Shown: positions 44,394 through 53,293 of the stretch, in pieces
How the letters are laid out: each line of letters starts with the position of its first letter
Position numbering within the stretch: position 1 is the stretch's first letter
NCBI GenBank assembly: GCA_965224095.1
Contig: OZ245039.1
Location: 1,798,001-1,862,000 of the forward strand
Direction of reading: 5' to 3'
DNA from: JBPEWY01 sp965224095
GTDB taxonomy: Bacteria; Bacteroidota; Bacteroidia; Flavobacteriales; Flavobacteriaceae
DNA: 64,000 bases
Position numbers and translations under genes: made by a program
The notes under the pieces: generated by a model
Told to the model about the DNA's origin: nothing
Database searches by the model: none
Seen by the model: only the letters and a program-made list of their open reading frames with translations

Positions 44394-44945
44394 TCAACGT
44401 ACAGATATATCTTTAAGTTTATCGGCATGTTGCTTACGTAGTTTTGCCAGCTTAGGGGTTATTACAAAATTACAGTAGCCTTGCGAGCTATTTTCATTGT
44501 AGTAATTTTGATGATAGGGCTCCGCTTCATAAAAAATATCCAATGGGCTGATTTCAGTGACTACCCTATTTTCATAAAGCGGAGCAATTTTTTGTATTAC
44601 CTCTTCGGCAATTTGTTTTTGAACGGTATGGTGATAATAAATTACGGATCGGTACTGAGTTCCCACATCACCACCCTGGCGATTCAGGGTTGTTGGATCA
44701 TGGCTCGTCATAAAAATCTCCAGCAAATCGCGATATGAAATCTCTTCCGGATTAAAATATACCTGAACCACTTCGGCATGTCCTGTAAGGCCCGAACATA
44801 CTTCACGATAGGTTGGTTTTCCGGGAGCCTTTCCTCCGCTATATCCTGAAACTACCTTTTCTACGCCGCGGATCCTTTGAAATACAGCTTCAATACACCA
44901 AAAACACCCTCCGCCTAGAGTTGCTATTTCTATTTTATTTCCCAT
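44394..44945 (-). CDS. msrA: Peptide methionine-S-sulfoxide reductase
   Basis: Repairs S-epimers of methionine sulfoxide. The active-site motif GGGCFWCIEAVF holds the catalytic C14 and C17. SGYSGG, EVVQVYFNPEEISY and DVGTQYRSVIYY are family-conserved. 183 residues, no signal peptide. It lies 4 bases after msrB, forming an msrBA pair covering both epimers. Confidence 0.95.
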   Translation of the reverse strand: MGNKIEIATLGGGCFWCIEAVFQRIRGVEKVVSGYSGGKAPGKPTYREVCSGLTGHAEVVQVYFNPEEISYRDLLEIFMTSHDPTTLNRQGGDVGTQYRSVIYYHHTVQKQIAEEVIQKIAPLYENRVVTEISPLDIFYEAEPYHQNYYNENSSQGYCNFVITPKLAKLRKQHADKLKDISVR

Positions 44946-44949
44946 TCTG

Positions 44950-45408
44950 TTAAACCTCCTTTTCTTCTTTAAATAATTGCATGGATTCCGAATTTATACA
45001 ATAGCGCAGTCCGCTTGGTTCGGGGCCATCCGGAAATACATGTCCCAAATGAGCATCGCAGGTGTTACACAGAGCTTCCACTCTAATCATACCATACGAA
45101 GTGTCTTTTTCATATTTAACAGCGTTTTCTTTTATGGGCTGAGTAAAACTGGGCCACCCGGTTCCCGAATTAAATTTGATCGTTGAATCAAACAGAGGAG
45201 TATCACAACAAACACAACTGTATTTGCCTGCCTCATAGATACTGCAAAGGGCTCCGGAGTGAGGTGCTTCCGTTCCTTTTTGTCTCGTGATTCTAAATTG
45301 TTCCGGCGTGAGATATTCTCTCCATATTGCTTCGGTTTTCTCTATTCTTTTATCGGGTAACGGATTCCCGTTTACGGTAAAAGCGATAATATCTTTCCAG
45401 GTAATCAT
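44950..45408 (-). CDS. msrB: Peptide methionine-R-sulfoxide reductase
   Basis: Repairs R-epimers of methionine sulfoxide. Zinc-binding CxxC pairs C65/C68 and C114/C117, the motif GTGWPSFTQP and the catalytic C137 in LRYCINS are all present. 152 residues. First gene of the msrBA unit; the leader carries an unusual hairpin (see below). Confidence 0.95.
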   Translation of the reverse strand: MITWKDIIAFTVNGNPLPDKRIEKTEAIWREYLTPEQFRITRQKGTEAPHSGALCSIYEAGKYSCVCCDTPLFDSTIKFNSGTGWPSFTQPIKENAVKYEKDTSYGMIRVEALCNTCDAHLGHVFPDGPEPSGLRYCINSESMQLFKEEKEV

Positions 45409-45467
45409 CGGTGATTTTTCCTTTCTGCTTTAAAGTTTTATAAATAATTACGACCTAGTTAAAAAAT

Positions 45468-45501
45468 AAACATTCAACCTACTCCTGTATGCTGAATGTT
45501 T
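45468..45501 (-). other. Hairpin with T tract in the msrB leader
   Basis: Arms AAACATTCA and TGAATGTTT (9-bp stem, one more pair beyond a mismatch), followed on the minus strand by ATTTTTT, 60 bases before the msrB ATG. It looks like a terminator, but no gene ends here on this strand. It could be an attenuator, or chance. Confidence 0.4.
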
Positions 45502-45636
45502 GCGAAAAATAAGTCGCCAAAAAGTCTTGTAACTTACACATTAGACCATCCCTTATTGTAATTCGTTACATCCGTACAACAGACTTGTCTTCGTAACGTT
45601 TTATTATTTGTATTAAATTAGTGAAAATTTTTGTTC

Positions 45637-46839
45637 ATGGAAAACTTACTCCCTGAAGTCGAAAAGCATGTTATTTCCTTATTTGGAAAGTTACCTGCTT
45701 CCTTTTTATATCACAATCTGAACCACACTAAAAATGTAGTTCAAAAGGTTACCGAACTAATCGAGGGAGAACAAGTTCCGGAGGAAGAAGCGCAGGCGCT
45801 CTTAATAGCCGCATGGTTTCACGATATCGGTTACATAGAAAATCCGGATAATCACGAAAATATCGGCGCAAAACAAGCTGAAGTTTTTTTGGAAGACAAA
45901 AAGGTTCTTCCGGCTCGTATTGAACTCGTAAAACAGCTCATTTTAGCCACAAAAATGGGATACGAACCGCAAACACTGGCTGAAAAAATTATACGTGATG
46001 CCGATTGTGCTCATTTTGGATCGAAAGAATTTAACGATCTCAGTGAAGCACTTAGGGAAGAGTGGCGTTTGATGGGGAAAAAAACCTATTCGGATGTAGA
46101 ATGGACCGAGGAAAGCATTAATTTTTTTACCAATCACCATCGATATTATACCAATCACGCACTGGGAAACTGGCTTGAAGGGAAAAACAAAAACCTGGCG
46201 AATCTTTTTAAACGGTTAAAGAAACAAAGGCAGGAAGCGATAAAAGAAAAAAAGCGTGAGCAGGAATTTGCTCTCAAAAAAAACAAAGCGACCCTTCCTG
46301 AACGGGGAATAGAAACTATGTTTCGGGTTGCTTTAAGGAATCATATTACCTTGAGTGATATTGCAGATACTAAAGCAAATATATTACTCTCCGTAAATGC
46401 CATTATCGTTTCTTTGGCTTTATCGAATTTGCTGCCCAAGTTAGATAATCCGTCGAATCATTACCTGATATATCCTTCCATTGTTTTTGTAGCCTTTACA
46501 GTTGCTTCCATGATTCTATCCGTATTGGCTACCAGGCCGAATGTTACAAAAGGTAAGTTTACCAAGGAAGATGTGGCAAATAAAAAGGTTAACCTTATAT
46601 TCTTCGGTAATTTTCATCAGATGAAACTGGACGATTTTGAATGGGCTATGGGTGAAATGATGCAAGACCGTGATTATCTGTACGGATCTCTTACCAAAGA
46701 CCTTTATTTTTTAGGATTGGTACTCAACAGAAAATATAACCTCCTGCGATTAACTTATACCGTTTTTATGATCGGAATTATCATTAGTGTTTTAGCCTTT
46801 GCCATTTCCTTTTACATGCAGGAAGGAGCAACTCTTTAG
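45637..46839 (+). CDS. HD-domain phosphohydrolase fused to a Pycsar-type transmembrane effector (PycTM) domain
   Basis: 400 residues. N-terminal HD domain: H30, the H62-D63 pair in AAWFHDIGYIEN and D121/D123 in RDADCAHFG are the expected metal ligands. A charged, probably coiled linker (about 185-218, very rich in K and E) leads to the C-terminal domain from about 224 with three membrane helices (ANILLSVNAIIVSLALSN; IVFVAFTVASMILSVL; FMIGIIISVLAFAISF). RNHITLSDIADTKANILL matches what I know of PycTM/DUF5706, the membrane effector of pyrimidine-cyclase anti-phage systems. I start at ATG 45637; the frame extends 6 bases to a TTG. No cyclase gene is nearby. Confidence 0.85.
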   Translation: MENLLPEVEKHVISLFGKLPASFLYHNLNHTKNVVQKVTELIEGEQVPEEEAQALLIAAWFHDIGYIENPDNHENIGAKQAEVFLEDKKVLPARIELVKQLILATKMGYEPQTLAEKIIRDADCAHFGSKEFNDLSEALREEWRLMGKKTYSDVEWTEESINFFTNHHRYYTNHALGNWLEGKNKNLANLFKRLKKQRQEAIKEKKREQEFALKKNKATLPERGIETMFRVALRNHITLSDIADTKANILLSVNAIIVSLALSNLLPKLDNPSNHYLIYPSIVFVAFTVASMILSVLATRPNVTKGKFTKEDVANKKVNLIFFGNFHQMKLDDFEWAMGEMMQDRDYLYGSLTKDLYFLGLVLNRKYNLLRLTYTVFMIGIIISVLAFAISFYMQEGATL

Positions 46840-49211
46840 GCTTTTATTTCCTGCATAAGCTGATCAAAAGTAATGGTTTCTTTTTCATTAAAATCGTTTT
46901 GATAAACAACTTCCACCCGTAAAGCTTTAAGACCTGAAACGCCCTGTAGGTCTTCGAGAATAAGCTTCTCTACTTTCCCCAGGAGATTTTTGGACTGCAG
47001 GTATTTTATATACTTCATATATTCAAGAGCATCTTTTTCCTGAGAATATACAATGGCTATTTTTCCAGGTGTTGTCAAGCGTTCCTTAGTCCCTTTGATA
47101 AATGCCTTATCTATACGTTTTTTAATGATCTCATATCGGATGTTGTATGCTCCGTCAACATCGAATTGTTTTTCGTCCATTCTGAATTTAATGGCCATGG
47201 AATTACTGTGTACCAAAATAAGAGATGCAACATCTAATTCGTGCGGCATGTCATTCTTTAACTGATGTGCTACATTTTCCAATTCGCACATTATTTGCAA
47301 CTGCCACAATCTTAAATTGTATAAATAAAGATTGTCATACCTGCGGTCGTTTACCAGAGAATCTCCAATATACATATTGTATTCCACGCCATCCGTTTTA
47401 TAGCGCTCATAATAATGCGGGAACATTTGCTGCGCTTCTTCCTGTTTCCTATCCAGGTATAATGAAAGTTTGGTATTAAGCAAATTCACGCTTTGTTCAT
47501 ACGCTTTTCTACGCTTGTAAATTACCTGTAGATGAGGATCAATCTGATCCATATATTTAGATACCAGTACATTTAAATCTTCACTGATTCCGCGAACATG
47601 CTTGAATACCGGATAGATTTCTCGTTTTAAGAAATCTACAATTCCTATTTCATCACCGGCTTTTAAACCGTTTTCCACGGTGGTTAAGTACTCTTTAACC
47701 CGGAACATCAGTTCATCGTATATGGGCATCTTTTCTTCCTTACAGGCCTCGGCCAGGACATCTATTGCCAAATTCAATTGTTCAATAAGGTCTTCCCGGA
47801 TAGATTTATTACGGGCATCTGAAGAGCCTTTAATATCGCTTTGTCCAAACAAAGGATATACATCATTAAAAACTATTTCATCTATTACAGGAGATTCCTC
47901 ACCGCTTTGTACTTTCCTAAAATATTGTTCGGCGGCCTCATAAAATCGCCATTTAACCGATGGGTGAATTGCTGTGTAATGTTCCTGGATAGTTGCTTCC
48001 AGGATATTCTGGTGATCTTCAGAAGCTCGTTGAACAGCCGCTTTAAATACCGGAATAATGTCTTTTAACTTATTCTGATTCACCGAATTTAATTCATAGG
48101 CTCTTGGTGAAGCTATTTCAAGCAGGGCAAAAAAGTTATTCTCTCCCTGAAGGGGAACAAGAATAATGCTTCCAATACCTCTTTTTTTCATGCTCTTATA
48201 AAATCCGTTCTCCTCAGTCATCTTCCCGTAGTGATCTACATCAGAGATTGCCATGATCTCCTCATGATTAAAGACATGCTCATTGACTCCCTGGCAGAAA
48301 AATGCACCACATTCCACTTCACATTCTTCCGTCATAATCAAACTTTCGGTCTTTTTAACCATCGTAGACCACTGAGATCCTTTGGAACGATCAAACAAGG
48401 AAAATCCCACCATCAGATCTTTTATTCCATAAAACTCCCTCAGATTTTCCTGTACGTCTTTAATAAGGTTGTCATCTCTGCGCAATAAATTAGCTTTAAG
48501 CGAAGACAGGGTCTCATCGGCTGTTACATCAAAGAGATTCATAATTCCGAATCCTTTAAAAACATAGCTATCGGGTGGGAATTTTTCTTTCCATACCTCA
48601 ATGTTTCCGTAATTGTCCAGAAGTAATTTAATATCATCGTCTGTTAAATCCGGTGCTTTATCGGTTTTCTCGAACTTGGCAAAATCAGCATTAAATGCAA
48701 CTCTATAATGATTGGTAATTCCTGTTTGCTTATTTGGTATATCAAAAAAGAAGGGACGTCTTAAATCAATAGGGCGCTTATAATACATGCCAAGTATCAT
48801 GGTACAGGCATGAATATAAATTTCATTTTCCTCAAAATTCCGGAGCGTAAGCTCAAAATTGTCTCCCGCATTTGCAATAATATTTTCAAAACGTTGCGTA
48901 AACTTAAACACGGTGAAATCAAAAGGAATACTAACTGCTTTGATCTCGTTTAAAGTAAGTGCTTCCGGAAAAAGGCCTTCCAGCATTAGCTCTATCTGCT
49001 CTTCGTATTTATTCAGCAATGAAAAATCTTCAAAACCCTCAATAAGTTCCGGGTATTTTTGAAGGTACGTAGTTACCTTTATAGCCGAATCTCTGTAAGG
49101 ATGGTCTTCTTCCGTATATTTTTGATAAAACGAAAAAACCTCTTTAAAACTTACCATAAGCTTAAAGGGCAATTCCGGCTTGTTTTCTTTATTTGAATGT
49201 ATAATCTTCAT
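46836..49211 (-). CDS. Large GAF-domain protein of unknown function
   Basis: 791 residues, no signal peptide or membrane segment. A GAF-like domain lies around 265-400 (EVECGAFFCQGVNE, then IGSIILVPLQGENNFFALLEIA). The rest is mainly helical and charged; near 520-545 HPHLQVIYKRRKAYEQ-type sequence suggests coiled coil. No kinase, cyclase or output domain is recognisable. Its stop overlaps the stop of the HD-PycTM gene by 4 bases (convergent). Similar proteins seem widespread in Flavobacteriia. The GAF domain could bind a small ligand or act in a signalling scaffold. Confidence 0.7.
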   Translation of the reverse strand: MKIIHSNKENKPELPFKLMVSFKEVFSFYQKYTEEDHPYRDSAIKVTTYLQKYPELIEGFEDFSLLNKYEEQIELMLEGLFPEALTLNEIKAVSIPFDFTVFKFTQRFENIIANAGDNFELTLRNFEENEIYIHACTMILGMYYKRPIDLRRPFFFDIPNKQTGITNHYRVAFNADFAKFEKTDKAPDLTDDDIKLLLDNYGNIEVWKEKFPPDSYVFKGFGIMNLFDVTADETLSSLKANLLRRDDNLIKDVQENLREFYGIKDLMVGFSLFDRSKGSQWSTMVKKTESLIMTEECEVECGAFFCQGVNEHVFNHEEIMAISDVDHYGKMTEENGFYKSMKKRGIGSIILVPLQGENNFFALLEIASPRAYELNSVNQNKLKDIIPVFKAAVQRASEDHQNILEATIQEHYTAIHPSVKWRFYEAAEQYFRKVQSGEESPVIDEIVFNDVYPLFGQSDIKGSSDARNKSIREDLIEQLNLAIDVLAEACKEEKMPIYDELMFRVKEYLTTVENGLKAGDEIGIVDFLKREIYPVFKHVRGISEDLNVLVSKYMDQIDPHLQVIYKRRKAYEQSVNLLNTKLSLYLDRKQEEAQQMFPHYYERYKTDGVEYNMYIGDSLVNDRRYDNLYLYNLRLWQLQIMCELENVAHQLKNDMPHELDVASLILVHSNSMAIKFRMDEKQFDVDGAYNIRYEIIKKRIDKAFIKGTKERLTTPGKIAIVYSQEKDALEYMKYIKYLQSKNLLGKVEKLILEDLQGVSGLKALRVEVVYQNDFNEKETITFDQLMQEIKA

Positions 49212-49297
49212 ATTGTGTGCCTTAGAACCTGTAAAGATACAAAATTGCTAGATATGTTGTTTTTTATGACCTCACCTTCCACCTGAAATATTAGTAC

Positions 49298-50251
49298 GTG
49301 AAAAAGATATTTCATTACTCAATTTTTTTATGGATATTTATTAAAATTTTACCGATGTCATCACGCAGACGACTTTCGAATGCATTTACACACGCAAAGG
49401 TGATTCCCTTTGACAATTCTTCAAAATTCATTTTATTTAGTGATTGCCATCGAGGAGATAATAGTTTTGCTGACGATTTTGCCAATAACAAAAATGTGTA
49501 TTACCACGCTTTAAAGCATTATTACGAAGAGGGTTTTACCTATTGTGAATTGGGAGATGGTGATGAATTGTGGGAAAATCTAAATTTTGACTCCCTTTTT
49601 CACGCCCACAAGGATGTGTATTTGCTGATGAAAAAATTCCATGAAGAATGTAGATTACATTTAATTTACGGCAATCACGATATGGTTTATAAAGATCCGA
49701 GTTATGTGGAGAAAAACTTATCTACATATTTTGAGCCGGAAACCGGAAAAGATGAGCCTTTATTTCAAAATTTAATTTACCACGAAGCTCTTGTTTTGGA
49801 ACATACAGAAACCCGACAAAAATTGTTTTTAACCCATGGACATCAGGCCGACTGGTGGAATTATCTGTTTTGGCGATGGAGCCGTTTTATGGTTCGTGTG
49901 CTTTGGAAACCTTTACAAATTGTCGGTATTGCAGATCCCACAAGCCCTGCTAAAAACTATAAAGAACTTATCAAGGTAGAGCGTCGGATTAAGAAGTGGA
50001 TTGCCGAAAACGACAATCAGCTCACTGTTGTGGGGCATACGCATCGTCCTCGTTTTCCCGATCCGGGAGATCTCGCTTTTTTTAATGATGGTAGCTGTGT
50101 ACATCCGCGAAGTATTACAGGACTTGAAATTGTAAACGGAAAAATTTCGCTGATCAAATGGGGAATTAACACTACCGATAAGGGATTCCTGCAAATTGTA
50201 AAACGGGTACTCGAACGCCCTAAAAAACTGGTAGATTATATTACTGATTAG
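49298..50251 (+). CDS. Calcineurin-like metallophosphoesterase
   Basis: Two-metal phosphoesterase with FILFSDCHRGDN (DxH), LGDGDELWEN (GD), YGNHD, THGHQADWW and VVGHTHRPRF (GHxH). This resembles the UDP-2,3-diacylglucosamine pyrophosphatase (LpxH/LpxI-like) and related families, but the substrate is open. It begins at GTG (49298), giving a hydrophobic N-terminal stretch IFHYSIFLWIFIKILP; an ATG at 49355 would omit it. 317 residues by the longer start. Divergent from the GAF gene; the TTG-started hydrolase follows after 30 bases. Confidence 0.82.
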   Translation: MKKIFHYSIFLWIFIKILPMSSRRRLSNAFTHAKVIPFDNSSKFILFSDCHRGDNSFADDFANNKNVYYHALKHYYEEGFTYCELGDGDELWENLNFDSLFHAHKDVYLLMKKFHEECRLHLIYGNHDMVYKDPSYVEKNLSTYFEPETGKDEPLFQNLIYHEALVLEHTETRQKLFLTHGHQADWWNYLFWRWSRFMVRVLWKPLQIVGIADPTSPAKNYKELIKVERRIKKWIAENDNQLTVVGHTHRPRFPDPGDLAFFNDGSCVHPRSITGLEIVNGKISLIKWGINTTDKGFLQIVKRVLERPKKLVDYITD

Positions 50252-50281
50252 TGTTATGTTTCTCTTTAACTACTGCGACCA

Positions 50282-51157
50282 TTGAACTCCGTTTTTGAAC
50301 AAGATATAAAGATACCCTGTACGGACGGGATTGAATTAACCGGAACCTTATTTAATCCCTCTGAAAATTACAAGGCCGCTATATTTATTGGTCCTGCTAC
50401 GGGTATTCGACGAAATTTTTACCGCCCTTTTGCCAGTTATCTGGCATCTCAGGGTTTTGGAGTAATTACTTTTGACAATCGGGGCATTGGAGATTCTCTT
50501 GTGGGATCGGTAAAAAGATGCTCCGCATCTTTATTAGACTGGGGGCAGCTGGATATGCCGGCAGTGTTAGATGTTTTAAAACTTCGTTTCCCGGGTGTTG
50601 CCTGTCATCTTATTGGTCATAGTGCGGGAGGGCAATTGGTAGGGTTAATGCCGAATGCAAAAAACATTACATCCATGTTTAATATTGCCAGCTCTTCAGG
50701 AAGCCTACGCAATATGAGGCTTCCCTACCGTTTAAAAGCCCGGTTTTTTATGAATGTGTTTATTCCGTTCAGTAATTTTTTTTACGGCTATACCAAGTCG
50801 CATTGGGTGGGAATGGGAGAGCCGCTTCCAAAAAATGTGGCAAAACAGTGGAGTACGTGGTGCAACGGCCAGGGTTATGTAAAAACCGCATTCGGGAAAT
50901 CTGTTACGAATCATACCTACCACGAATTGAATTTTCCCTCACTTTGGATCTATGCTACAGACGACGATATAGCCATCGAAAAAAATGTAGACGATATGAT
51001 TGCCGTGTTCGCTAAATTGCACGTTACAAAAAAGTGCTTACACCCCAAAGATTACGGGTGTGAAGAAATAGGCCATATGAAGTTTTTTAGCCGAAAAAAC
51101 CAACGTCTTTGGCAGATAGCTCTATCCTGGTTTGAGCATCTGAAAAAAGAGGAGTAA
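50282..51157 (+). CDS. Alpha/beta hydrolase (S33/hydrolase_4 type)
   Basis: Cytoplasmic serine hydrolase with oxyanion region FIGPATGIRRNFY, nucleophile elbow LIGHSAGGQLVG near residue 115, and a late Asp in YATDDDIAIE and His in IGHMKFF. 291 residues starting with TTG; no upstream ATG is available. The fold resembles predicted lysophospholipase or serine aminopeptidase S33-like proteins, substrate unknown. It forms a run of plus-strand genes with the phosphoesterase and the DUF3995 gene. Confidence 0.83.
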   Translation: MNSVFEQDIKIPCTDGIELTGTLFNPSENYKAAIFIGPATGIRRNFYRPFASYLASQGFGVITFDNRGIGDSLVGSVKRCSASLLDWGQLDMPAVLDVLKLRFPGVACHLIGHSAGGQLVGLMPNAKNITSMFNIASSSGSLRNMRLPYRLKARFFMNVFIPFSNFFYGYTKSHWVGMGEPLPKNVAKQWSTWCNGQGYVKTAFGKSVTNHTYHELNFPSLWIYATDDDIAIEKNVDDMIAVFAKLHVTKKCLHPKDYGCEEIGHMKFFSRKNQRLWQIALSWFEHLKKEE

Positions 51158-51202
51158 CGTATGACGGTATCCATGCACTTACTAAAAAATTAACGGTTCT
51201 TT

Positions 51203-51622
51203 ATGATACTATTCGGGCTCCTTATTTTTATTTTACTAACGTTGGCATTCGTTCATTTTAACTGGGCGGTTGGAGGAAAATTTGGATTTGATATTGCATT
51301 ACCTACAGACGAAAAGGGAGTGCAAATGCTCCATCCTAAGAAAATTGACAGTGCCCTGGTAGGTGTTGCATTAATGCTTTTTGCGGTATTTTACTTTTTA
51401 AAAGCTCCGTTTATTGCATATGACCTTCCTGATTGGGTCCTCACCTCTTTTGGCTGGATTATTCCATCTATTTTTACGGTACGGGCCATTGGTGATTTTA
51501 AGTATCTAGGTTTTTTCAAGAAAGTAAAAACAACCTCATTTGGCAAAGCAGATACCAGGTGTTTTTCACCCCTGTGCCTGTTTATAGGAGTAACAGGGTT
51601 TATCGTTCAAATATATATGTAA
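51203..51622 (+). CDS. DUF3995-type four-helix membrane protein
   Basis: 139 residues with four membrane helices. HFNWAVGGKFGFDIALP in the first loop and the late RAIGDFKYLGFFKK followed by FGKADTRCFSPLCLF are the features I associate with DUF3995. No known activity. It overlaps the next esterase by one base (TAATG), implying co-translation. Confidence 0.82.
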   Translation: MILFGLLIFILLTLAFVHFNWAVGGKFGFDIALPTDEKGVQMLHPKKIDSALVGVALMLFAVFYFLKAPFIAYDLPDWVLTSFGWIIPSIFTVRAIGDFKYLGFFKKVKTTSFGKADTRCFSPLCLFIGVTGFIVQIYM

Positions 51623-52731
51623 TGAAAATAAACTTAAAAGTAACAATAACCATTTTATTGTGTATTAGCGGGTTCATGTACGCCCAGGAAAAAAGCAAGG
51701 TAACGGATCATTTGATTTTTTCCGAGAACCTACAGGAGCACCGATTGATTTCCGTTGCCCTTCCCGTTAATTATCAGGATTCCGATAAAAAGTTCCCTGT
51801 ACTTTATGTTTTGGATGCGGAATATGTTTTTGATTATGCTCGCGGGGCTGTTTCATTTTTATCCAATCCGTTTGGGTACCTGCCGGAAATTATTGTTGTT
51901 GGAATTCCCAATACCGACAGGTACAGAGATCTGTATGTTTCTTTTAAAGAAGACGGCGGGTATGTGAATTTTTTAAACTTTATTGAAAAAGATCTTGTTC
52001 CTTATATCAATAAAAATTACAGATCTAATGGCTTTGATATCATCTACGGATGGTCTTCCGGATCGGGAATCGGCAGTTACTTTTTTGCTAAAACCCCGGG
52101 ACTATTTGATGCGTATATTCTTTCCGGAACCGGTATTGGCCCAAAAACAGAAGCCTTTATGAATAAATACATTCCACAAAACAATTATAACGGAACGTTT
52201 TTATATGCCAATGTAGAGGGGGAAGGCCCAAGAGTAAAGGGGCATCACAGATTTTCAGCGTTGATTAAAAACCTGAATCCAAAAGGGTTAATACGGAAAT
52301 TCGATATTTCAGAAAACACGAATCACGTAGAGGTACTTTCAAAAGGTTTGTACGACGGTTTGCGGTTTGTTTTTTCGGATTTTTATATTCCCGATTCTAT
52401 AACCGTTCAGGGAACTCAAAGCATTATTGATTACTATAACAAAATTGACGATTACTTTAGTTTTGATGTAAGCATACCACTGGGAGCAATTAATGAATCT
52501 GCTACTGTTTTATTAAGTCATAACAAACCGGATGAGGCCATTAAACTTTTACGATTCGGAGCATCTTTATATGCCAACAGGCCGGATCTTTACGGAACAC
52601 TGGGAGAGTTTTACGAATTTGAGGGAGATTCTGTTCAGGCTGCCCGTTATTATCAAAAAGCACTGGAAAGAGCTTCGGGGACATCCGATCATTTAAAGTT
52701 TTCGTCTTTACTGTTAAAAATCGGAAAATAA
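51622..52731 (+). CDS. Secreted alpha/beta esterase with C-terminal TPR
   Basis: 369 residues. Signal peptide (VTITILLCISGFMYAQ), then an esterase-D/IroE-type alpha/beta hydrolase with nucleophile in YGWSSGSGIGSYF near residue 140 and a candidate His in ENTNHVEVLSKG near 235. The C terminus (about 290-360) holds TPR-like helices (NKPDEAIKLLRFGASLY; DSVQAARYYQKALERA). I start at ATG 51622, which overlaps the DUF3995 stop; the longer frame reads into that gene. It is in the same family as the esterase in the glucan operon, but only distantly similar. Substrate unknown. Confidence 0.85.
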   Translation: MKINLKVTITILLCISGFMYAQEKSKVTDHLIFSENLQEHRLISVALPVNYQDSDKKFPVLYVLDAEYVFDYARGAVSFLSNPFGYLPEIIVVGIPNTDRYRDLYVSFKEDGGYVNFLNFIEKDLVPYINKNYRSNGFDIIYGWSSGSGIGSYFFAKTPGLFDAYILSGTGIGPKTEAFMNKYIPQNNYNGTFLYANVEGEGPRVKGHHRFSALIKNLNPKGLIRKFDISENTNHVEVLSKGLYDGLRFVFSDFYIPDSITVQGTQSIIDYYNKIDDYFSFDVSIPLGAINESATVLLSHNKPDEAIKLLRFGASLYANRPDLYGTLGEFYEFEGDSVQAARYYQKALERASGTSDHLKFSSLLLKIGK

Positions 52732-52789
52732 CGGCGCTCTCCTTGGTAAATATTATAAATTAGCCTTTGTATTATTTTATCCCTATGGC

Positions 52790-53293
52790 ATGTATATTAT
52801 AGAAACTCAACGCACCCGTATCCGGAAATACACCTTAGATGATGCTTCCTTTTTCAGGACCTTAACCAAAAGTCCGAAATGGATAAAGTTTATTGGCGAT
52901 AAAAACTTACATACGCTGGAGGATGCTCAAAATTTTATTCAGGCCAGATTTTTGAAAAATTATGAAGCGTTAGGTTTCGGATATTATGTTATTGAAACAA
53001 AAGAGGGTAAAATCCCGGTTGGAACCTGTGGGCTGGTTGACCGTGAAGGGCTTGATTTTATAGATATAGGCTATGCATTACTTCCGGAATACGAAGGGAA
53101 CGGATATGCCTTTGAAGCAACAAAAGCCCTGTATGCTTATGCCATGAACCATCTTAAACTGGAAACAATACTTGCTATAACGCTTCCTGAAAACAAGGGT
53201 TCTGTAAGGCTTCTCAAAAAACTGGGGATGTCTTTTCAAAAAATGGTTCGGATTCCCGGAGATCCTAAGGATCTTATGTTATTTTCCAGCTAG
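52790..53293 (+). CDS. GNAT-family N-acetyltransferase (RimJ/RimL type)
   Basis: 167 residues. TQRTRIRKYTLDDASFFRTL at the N terminus (core TRIRKYTLDD), PVGTCGLVDREGLDFIDIGYALLPEYEGNGYAFEA for strand 4 and the acetyl-CoA loop (core LLPEYEGNGYA), and ITLPENKGSVRLLKKLGM near the end are typical of the RimJ/RimL group, which acetylates protein N termini or small amines. Its stop overlaps the convergent ferredoxin gene by 4 bases. Confidence 0.88.
   Translation: MYIIETQRTRIRKYTLDDASFFRTLTKSPKWIKFIGDKNLHTLEDAQNFIQARFLKNYEALGFGYYVIETKEGKIPVGTCGLVDREGLDFIDIGYALLPEYEGNGYAFEATKALYAYAMNHLKLETILAITLPENKGSVRLLKKLGMSFQKMVRIPGDPKDLMLFSS

Noticed and set aside
45637..46839. A complete Pycsar anti-phage system
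   Set aside because: Only the effector-type domain is present; no pyrimidine cyclase or other defence gene is adjacent, so I report it as an orphan.
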